NCBI GenBank assembly: GCA_009920595.1
Contig: RFZR01000011.1
Location: 1-18,510, forward strand
Source: Alphaproteobacteria bacterium
GTDB taxonomy: Bacteria; Pseudomonadota; Alphaproteobacteria; Rhizobiales; Beijerinckiaceae
DNA: 18,510 bases
Reading direction: 5' to 3'
A program made the translations under genes and the position numbers. Below are positions 14,520 through 18,510 of the stretch, piece after piece (the stretch's first letter is position 1; each line of letters starts with the position of its first letter). The notes under the pieces were generated by a model. The model was not told the origin of the DNA. It made no database searches and saw only the letters and a program-made list of their open reading frames with translations.

Positions 14520-14948
14520 ATGATTGTTACGCTCACGAGTATTTCTACGAAAGCGGCGCGTGATATGATTGCTTCGGCGATTGAAGAAGCGGAGGCTTTG
14601 AAGCTTTTCATCGCTGTTGTGGTTACAGACCCCCACGGCCATGTCCTTGCGTCCGTGCGAATGGATGGTGTTTCGCCAACCGTTCTTAGCTTTGCGGAAG
14701 ATAAAGCCTACACGTCTTCGAATATGAAACGGTCAACAGAAGCTTTTGCCGAGCGGATGGCCTCAAGCGAGTCGTTGAAGATGGGATTATCGACACGACC
14801 GCGGTTGCTGGTGTGGGGTGGTGGTCTACCCATTTTTTATGAAGGAAAACTTGTCGGTGGGCTTGGCATATCAGGCGCCAAAGACCATGAGGACATTGCG
14901 ATCGGGAAAAAAATTCTCGCGCATTATGGGTTCACTTGGGAAATCTGA
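14520..14948 (+). CDS. GlcG/HbpS family protein
   Basis: A 142-residue protein of the GlcG/HbpS (DUF336) family: N-terminal helix AARDMIASAIEEAEAL, the VVVTDPHGHVLASVRMDG strand pair (33-50), DKAYTSSNMKRST and the C-terminal GGGLPIFYEGKLVGGLGISG. Members bind haem or small ligands, or are unassigned companions of oxidation operons such as glc; no enzyme activity can be read from the sequence. The start is the internal ATG at 14520, which matches the family N-terminus and has GAGG 9 bases upstream. The frame stays open for 28 more codons upstream, but that stretch is not family-like. It converges on the TetR gene with an 8-bp gap and may share its function with the neighbouring sugar transporter. 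Confidence 0.85.
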   Translation: MIVTLTSISTKAARDMIASAIEEAEALKLFIAVVVTDPHGHVLASVRMDGVSPTVLSFAEDKAYTSSNMKRSTEAFAERMASSESLKMGLSTRPRLLVWGGGLPIFYEGKLVGGLGISGAKDHEDIAIGKKILAHYGFTWEI

Positions 14949-14956
14949 AATTTTGA

Positions 14957-15625
14957 TCAGGCGCTTACAAGGCGCATGATGGTGTCAACATTGAATTTGA
15001 GACGTTCTTCCAAAGCGTTTTTGGCCATCAGATCACGTTCGTACATGACGGATCCTGTAAAGCGGTTGGTGAGATAATAATATCCAATCGCCGCGATTGT
15101 GATGTTCAGTTGAACCGGATCAATGCCCTCCCGAAAGAGGCCTGCAGCGACGCCTCGATCAAGAATCGTTTTCACCATTGAAACGAAGCGGCGGCTGTAT
15201 ACTTTTACCGCTTCAGAGTTCTTCAAGTGCTTGGCGCGATGAAGATTTTCACTATTCACCAAAGTAATGAATTCGGGATTCTTTAAGTAATAATCCCATG
15301 TGAAGATGATCAGTTTTTCAAGTGCTTCTTTGGGATTGAGATGATCAAGATTGAGTTTCTGCTCGGCGCTACGAATATCGATATAGGCGCTTTCGATGAC
15401 TTTTTGAAACAGTTCGTCTTTTGAGCCAAAATAGTGATAGATCATGCGCTTATTTGCGTGTGCCTTTTCTGCAATCGCATCCACGCGCGCGCCGCCTAAC
15501 CCTTTTTTTGCAAATTCTTTTTTGGCGGCGTCGAGAATCCGCGCCATTGTGGCATCAGCGTCACGAACACGTCGTTTGCGTCCCGTCTCCTCTTTCGAGC
15601 TTGGCTTTGCGCGTACGACTTTCAT
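14957..15625 (-). CDS. TetR family transcriptional regulator
   Basis: A 222-residue TetR/AcrR-type repressor. After a basic N-terminus (to about 24) comes the DNA-binding domain ARILDAAKKEFAKKGLGGARVDAIAEKA with HANKRMIYHYFGSKDELF, the helix-turn-helix at about 47-67. The rest is the helical ligand and dimer domain, with NSENLHRAKHLKNSEAV and a C-terminal helix. ATG 15625 is chosen because AGGGGCGG precedes it; an upstream extension of 14 codons has no ribosome site. It is divergent from the sugar ABC operon, and a palindrome covers the probable promoter of that operon, so it likely represses it until a ligand binds. It could also act on the MFS and GlcG genes. Confidence 0.9.
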   Translation of the reverse strand: MKVVRAKPSSKEETGRKRRVRDADATMARILDAAKKEFAKKGLGGARVDAIAEKAHANKRMIYHYFGSKDELFQKVIESAYIDIRSAEQKLNLDHLNPKEALEKLIIFTWDYYLKNPEFITLVNSENLHRAKHLKNSEAVKVYSRRFVSMVKTILDRGVAAGLFREGIDPVQLNITIAAIGYYYLTNRFTGSVMYERDLMAKNALEERLKFNVDTIMRLVSA

Positions 15626-15691
15626 GATCCGCCCCTGACATTCCGACTTCCGGACGCCCCCTCTCATACACGCAGGAGATTGCGCCCGTCA

Positions 15692-15763
15692 AAAGGGCAA
15701 AAGTCTTATCCAAAGGGCTAAAAAGCTGCTTGACTTCCATTTTTTATGTGAAGTAACTAGTTA
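15692..15763 (+). promoter_or_regulatory. Candidate promoter and TetR operator of the sugar ABC operon
   Basis: A TTGACT -35-like box (15730-15735) is followed 18 bp later by the perfect palindrome TAACTAGTTA (15754-15763), which sits where a -10 would be. With one flanking mismatch the symmetry extends to 15752-15765. Upstream, AAAGGGC occurs twice exactly 20 bp apart (15692-15698 and 15712-15718). This layout fits repression of the rightward operon by the divergent TetR product. Confidence 0.5.
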
Positions 15764-15872
15764 GTGCATAAAAACCTCAAGTTGGATTGCGAGAATGCCG
15801 CTGACAAAGGGGTGCCTATTGGGGGCAGCCACAGGAATGGTGGCGCGAGAGAAACAAACAAGGAGGATCTAA

Positions 15873-16982
15873 ATGTCCACATTCATTAAGGATTATATCG
15901 AACGCGAGACGATCAGCCGCCGCAATTTCCTCTTGGCGACCGCGGCGGGTCTGACTTCAGCTGCGATCCCCGGCGCCTTCGGTGGCGGTGCAGCCATGGC
16001 AGATGCGGGCGGCTGGGCTTTGGCCTGGAGCTATCGCGACCGCGCTTCTGCCTATTGGAATGCCATCGTCTCCGGTGGTGAGGCTTACACTGAAAGCCTC
16101 GGCCTCAAGAAAGATGCGATGACGAACCTCATCAATGAAGGCTCTTCGGAAAAATCACTCGCCGACATCAAGGCCTTCTTGGCTAAGAACAATGGTAAAG
16201 CTGCCATTGCCTGTGACGCGAATGACAGTCCGAATGCACGCCCTGTTGCGGAAGCGGTGAAGAAGGCTGGTGGCTATATCTCCACCATCTGGAACAAGAC
16301 GGATGATCTCCATCCTTGGGATATCGGCGATAATTATGTCGCGCATATTTCTTGGTCGGGCGAAAAGCCATCGGAAGAAGCCGCCAATATTCTCATCAAG
16401 GCCATGGGTGGTGAAGGGGCCATCGTTCATCTTGGCGGCATCCCGGCAAATATTCCGGCGATTGAACGTCTCAATGGCTTGAAGAATGCCATCAAGAAAA
16501 ACCCGAAAGTCCAGCTTCTTGATTCGCAGCCTGCCGATTGGGATACGACAAAGGCCGCCGCGCTGATGTCGAACTATCTCACGAAATATGGCAACAAGAT
16601 CAAAGGCGTTCATTGCGCCAATGACAATATGGCCTATGGCGTGTTGCAAGCTCTGAAGGCAGAAGGCATCAATCTTCCTGTCACAGCATTTGACGGCAAT
16701 CCGGAAGCGGTTGACATGGTGATGAAGGGCGAATTGCTCGCAACCGTCTTTACCAATCCGCATTGGGGTGGTGGCATTGCACTTGGTCTTGCCCATCAGG
16801 CGGCGCTTGGCAAATTCAAGCCGTCTGAAGAGCCGAAGGCACATCGTGAGTTCTACGGTCCGTCAATCCTTGTGACGAAGGCCGATGCCGACGCGTTCAA
16901 GAAGAAATATCTCGACTCTACGCCGAAATATGATTGGTCTGATCGCTGGGGACTGTCCGCCGGCCAGATCGAGTATAAGTAA
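15873..16982 (+). CDS. Sugar ABC transporter substrate-binding protein (CUT2/ribose type), Tat-exported
   Basis: A 369-residue periplasmic binding protein of the ribose/galactose class. The N-terminus has a full Tat motif SRRNFLL (15-21), a hydrophobic stretch, and likely cleavage after AMA (43). Family segments are visible: DIKAFLAKNNGKAAIACDAND, GEGAIVHLGGIPANIPAIERLNG, KGVHCANDNMAYGVLQAL and VTAFDGNPEAVDMVMKGELLATV. AGGAGG lies seven bases before the ATG. It is the first gene of the operon facing away from the TetR gene and is followed by a strong terminator-like hairpin. The sugar or polyol bound is not predictable by eye; Trp and Asp rich positions near 150 (WNKTDDLHPWDIGD) may belong to the site. 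Confidence 0.92.
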   Translation: MSTFIKDYIERETISRRNFLLATAAGLTSAAIPGAFGGGAAMADAGGWALAWSYRDRASAYWNAIVSGGEAYTESLGLKKDAMTNLINEGSSEKSLADIKAFLAKNNGKAAIACDANDSPNARPVAEAVKKAGGYISTIWNKTDDLHPWDIGDNYVAHISWSGEKPSEEAANILIKAMGGEGAIVHLGGIPANIPAIERLNGLKNAIKKNPKVQLLDSQPADWDTTKAAALMSNYLTKYGNKIKGVHCANDNMAYGVLQALKAEGINLPVTAFDGNPEAVDMVMKGELLATVFTNPHWGGGIALGLAHQAALGKFKPSEEPKAHREFYGPSILVTKADADAFKKKYLDSTPKYDWSDRWGLSAGQIEYK

Positions 16983-16990
16983 CACCTCCG

Positions 16991-17032
16991 AACGGCAGCT
17001 CCGCTACGCGCAATATGGAGCTGCCGTTTTTT
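16991..17032 (+). terminator. Strong rho-independent-type hairpin after the binding-protein gene
   Basis: The arms AACGGCAGCTCC (16991-17002) and GGAGCTGCCGTT (17017-17028) are perfectly complementary over 12 bp, with a 14-base loop, and the T run at 17027-17032 follows at once. It starts nine bases after the TAA of the binding-protein gene and sits before the permease gene. Permease and ATPase expression therefore depends on read-through or on another promoter. Confidence 0.85.
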
Positions 17033-17070
17033 CTATGCATTCGGCATGTTCAAGCTTGAGGACTCAACCG

Positions 17071-18036
17071 TTGAACAGATTTCTCACGCGCGAAAACCTG
17101 CTGAAATGGGCACCACTTCTGGTGCTGATTGCGCTCATCGCATTCTTTTCTATTATCAATCCGAATTTTCTATCCGTTCGCAATTTTGCGCGTCTCTTCA
17201 CGAATGCCTCGCCCGCATTGATGGTCGCGATCGGTGTAACCTTCATTATTTTGATGGGATCAATTGATCTTTCAATGGAAGGGGCAGTCTCTGCGCTCGC
17301 CGTCATTTTCTGCTATGTTCTTTTGTGGCTCGGCGGCACAGTTGCGGGTCTTGGCGTTCTGGCCATTCCCGCAATTCTTTTGCTCGGTGCTCTTGTCGGT
17401 GCCGTCAATGGTTTGATCCATGTGCATTTGCGAATCCCGTCTTTCATGAGTTCGCTTGCCATGGGCTTTGTCGGCACCGGCGCTGCCATTCTCATGACGG
17501 GCGGCAATATCGTCAAAATCAATGATGAAATATTCCGTGCGCTTTTGACCGAGCGTGTCTTCGGCTTTCCCTTGATGGTCTATGTCGCGCTGTTTTTTCT
17601 CATTGTGGGGTCCGTCATACTTTCACATACACGTATCGGCCGGAATTTTTATGCGGTTGGCGGCGGAGAAGATCTTGCTCACGCGTCCGGCGTGAATGTG
17701 AAGCGCGTGCGCGTCTGGGCCTTTGCTCTGGCTGGATTTTATTTCTCAGTCGCCGCTTTGTTGCAGGTGGCAAAGCTTGGGCAGGCTGAATCGGTCACGG
17801 GCTCGAATCTGATGTTCATCTCGATCACCTCTGTCGTCGTGGGCGGTGTCGCGTTGTGGGGCGGTATTGGCGGCGTATGGAATGCTCTGGTTGGTGTGTT
17901 GATCGTCGCTGTGATCAACAATGGCATGATCGTCATCGGCATTCCGGATTTCATTCAGGATGGTGTGCTTGGCATCATGGTGATCATCGCCGTGATCTTA
18001 TCGACCGATCGTCGCACCGTCGCCTTTGTGAAATAG
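17071..18036 (+). CDS. Sugar ABC transporter permease (RbsC-like)
   Basis: A 321-residue inner-membrane permease of the CUT2 family with about 8-10 hydrophobic segments. Family marks are NFLSVRNFARLFTNASP (32-48), MGSIDLSMEGAV (62-73), the cytoplasmic GRNFYAVGGGEDLAHASGV and the glycine-rich VVVGGVALWGGIGGVWNALVG. I place the start at TTG 17071 because GAGG lies nine bases upstream and the N-terminus then has the usual length. ATG 17035 is in frame but follows directly on the terminator T run without a ribosome site. It forms the channel with itself and is energised by the next gene, whose ATG is about ten bases beyond the stop. Confidence 0.9.
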   Translation: MNRFLTRENLLKWAPLLVLIALIAFFSIINPNFLSVRNFARLFTNASPALMVAIGVTFIILMGSIDLSMEGAVSALAVIFCYVLLWLGGTVAGLGVLAIPAILLLGALVGAVNGLIHVHLRIPSFMSSLAMGFVGTGAAILMTGGNIVKINDEIFRALLTERVFGFPLMVYVALFFLIVGSVILSHTRIGRNFYAVGGGEDLAHASGVNVKRVRVWAFALAGFYFSVAALLQVAKLGQAESVTGSNLMFISITSVVVGGVALWGGIGGVWNALVGVLIVAVINNGMIVIGIPDFIQDGVLGIMVIIAVILSTDRRTVAFVK

Positions 18037-18046
18037 GAGCGCCCAA

Positions 18047-18510
18047 ATGTACGAGCTCCGCAACATTGAGAAACATTTCCCCGGCGTTCACGCTTTAAAA
18101 AATGTCGATTTTGAAGTGAAGCGCGGAGAGATCGTTGGTCTTGTTGGTGAGAATGGCGCTGGCAAATCGACTTTGATGAAAGTCATCTATGGTGCCTATC
18201 AGCCGGACAGCGGCACGATCTCCAAAGATGGACGCACCGTTTCTTATGCCTCACCGAGCGAAGCGCTCGAAGCCGGTATCGGCATGGTGTTTCAAGAGCA
18301 ATCGCTTATCCCGAATCTCTCGGTGATGGAAAATATCTTTTTGGGCGATGAATCGCAGTTCGAGCGCTTTGGCCTTATCAGCTGGAAGGCGATGGCGGAG
18401 GCCGCGCAGAAACAGCTCAGAAAGGTCAAACTTGATATTGATCCGAAGAGCAAAACCTCTTCGCTTTCTTTCGCGCAACGCCAACTCGTCGAACTTGCGA
18501 AAGTGTTGAC
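18047..18510 (+). CDS. Sugar ABC transporter ATP-binding protein (RbsA-like), cut at the window end
   Basis: The first 154 residues of a CUT2-type ATPase; these proteins are normally about 500 residues with two ABC domains, so most is outside the window. Visible are Walker A GENGAGKST (34-42), the Q-loop MVFQEQSLIPNLSVMENIFLG (80-100; Gln83) and the degenerate signature SLSFAQRQLVELAKVL (139-154) common in this family in place of LSGGQ. AGGAG at 18035-18039 precedes the ATG with good spacing. It closes the permease-ATPase pair of the operon that begins with the binding protein at 15873. No in-frame stop occurs before the window edge. Confidence 0.93.
   Translation, partial: MYELRNIEKHFPGVHALKNVDFEVKRGEIVGLVGENGAGKSTLMKVIYGAYQPDSGTISKDGRTVSYASPSEALEAGIGMVFQEQSLIPNLSVMENIFLGDESQFERFGLISWKAMAEAAQKQLRKVKLDIDPKSKTSSLSFAQRQLVELAKVL

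Noticed and set aside
16155..16844. 229-codon open frame opposite the sugar-binding protein
   Set aside because: Its composition (rich in Arg, His and Ile) is a mirror of the sense codons and matches no family.
1..18510. CRISPR array, prophage, insertion sequence or toxin-antitoxin pair
   Set aside because: No regularly spaced repeats of suitable length, transposase, integrase or phage structural gene, and no small convergent or overlapping gene pair of that type was found.

Overview
The window looks like chromosomal DNA from an alphaproteobacterium, probably Hyphomicrobiales-like. The evidence is the elongator tRNA-Met sequence, the YqaA and Prs sequences, and a large share of transport genes whose binding proteins carry Tat signals. 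No rRNA, CRISPR array, transposase or phage gene is visible. Both ends are cut: the tRNA lacks its first three bases, and the last gene (a sugar ABC ATPase) runs off the right edge.

Left end (1-942): tRNA-Met (CAU), then a small YqaA/DedA-type membrane protein. The 295 bp that follow (648-942) hold nothing I can name.

Region A (943-9612) is one functional block arranged around a LysR regulator. Leftward runs a tight three-gene operon: a BtpA/SgcQ-family TIM barrel, an APRT-like phosphoribosyltransferase (coupled by ATGA) and PRPP synthetase. Rightward come the LysR gene, then a PotDBCA-type ABC importer (Tat-exported binding protein, hairpin, two overlapping permeases, ATPase) and a cytosine-deaminase-family amidohydrolase. 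Together they suggest uptake of a nucleobase-like ring, hydrolytic deamination, and phosphoribosylation fed by a dedicated PRPP supply. The deaminase keeps all metal and catalytic residues of E. coli CodA but has Cys in place of Asp314, so plain cytosine is not a safe substrate call.

Region B (9613-12907) is visibly more A+T-rich and different in style. It holds a PrxQ/BCP-like peroxiredoxin, a possible structured or mobile element bracketed by an 11-bp inverted repeat, an OmpR-type winged-helix/TPR regulator, and a divergent orphan gene of unknown function. Between the last two lie five 10-bp-phased TCAA repeats, a likely operator for the winged-helix protein. This block may be horizontally acquired.

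Region C (13073-18510) has an MFS transporter, a GlcG/HbpS-family protein, a TetR regulator and a ribose-type (CUT2) sugar ABC operon: Tat-exported binding protein, strong terminator hairpin, permease with a probable TTG start, and a partial ATPase. A palindrome just downstream of a -35-like box in front of the binding-protein gene is a candidate TetR operator. In both ABC operons a stem-loop separates the binding-protein gene from the permease genes, which fits overproduction of the periplasmic component.
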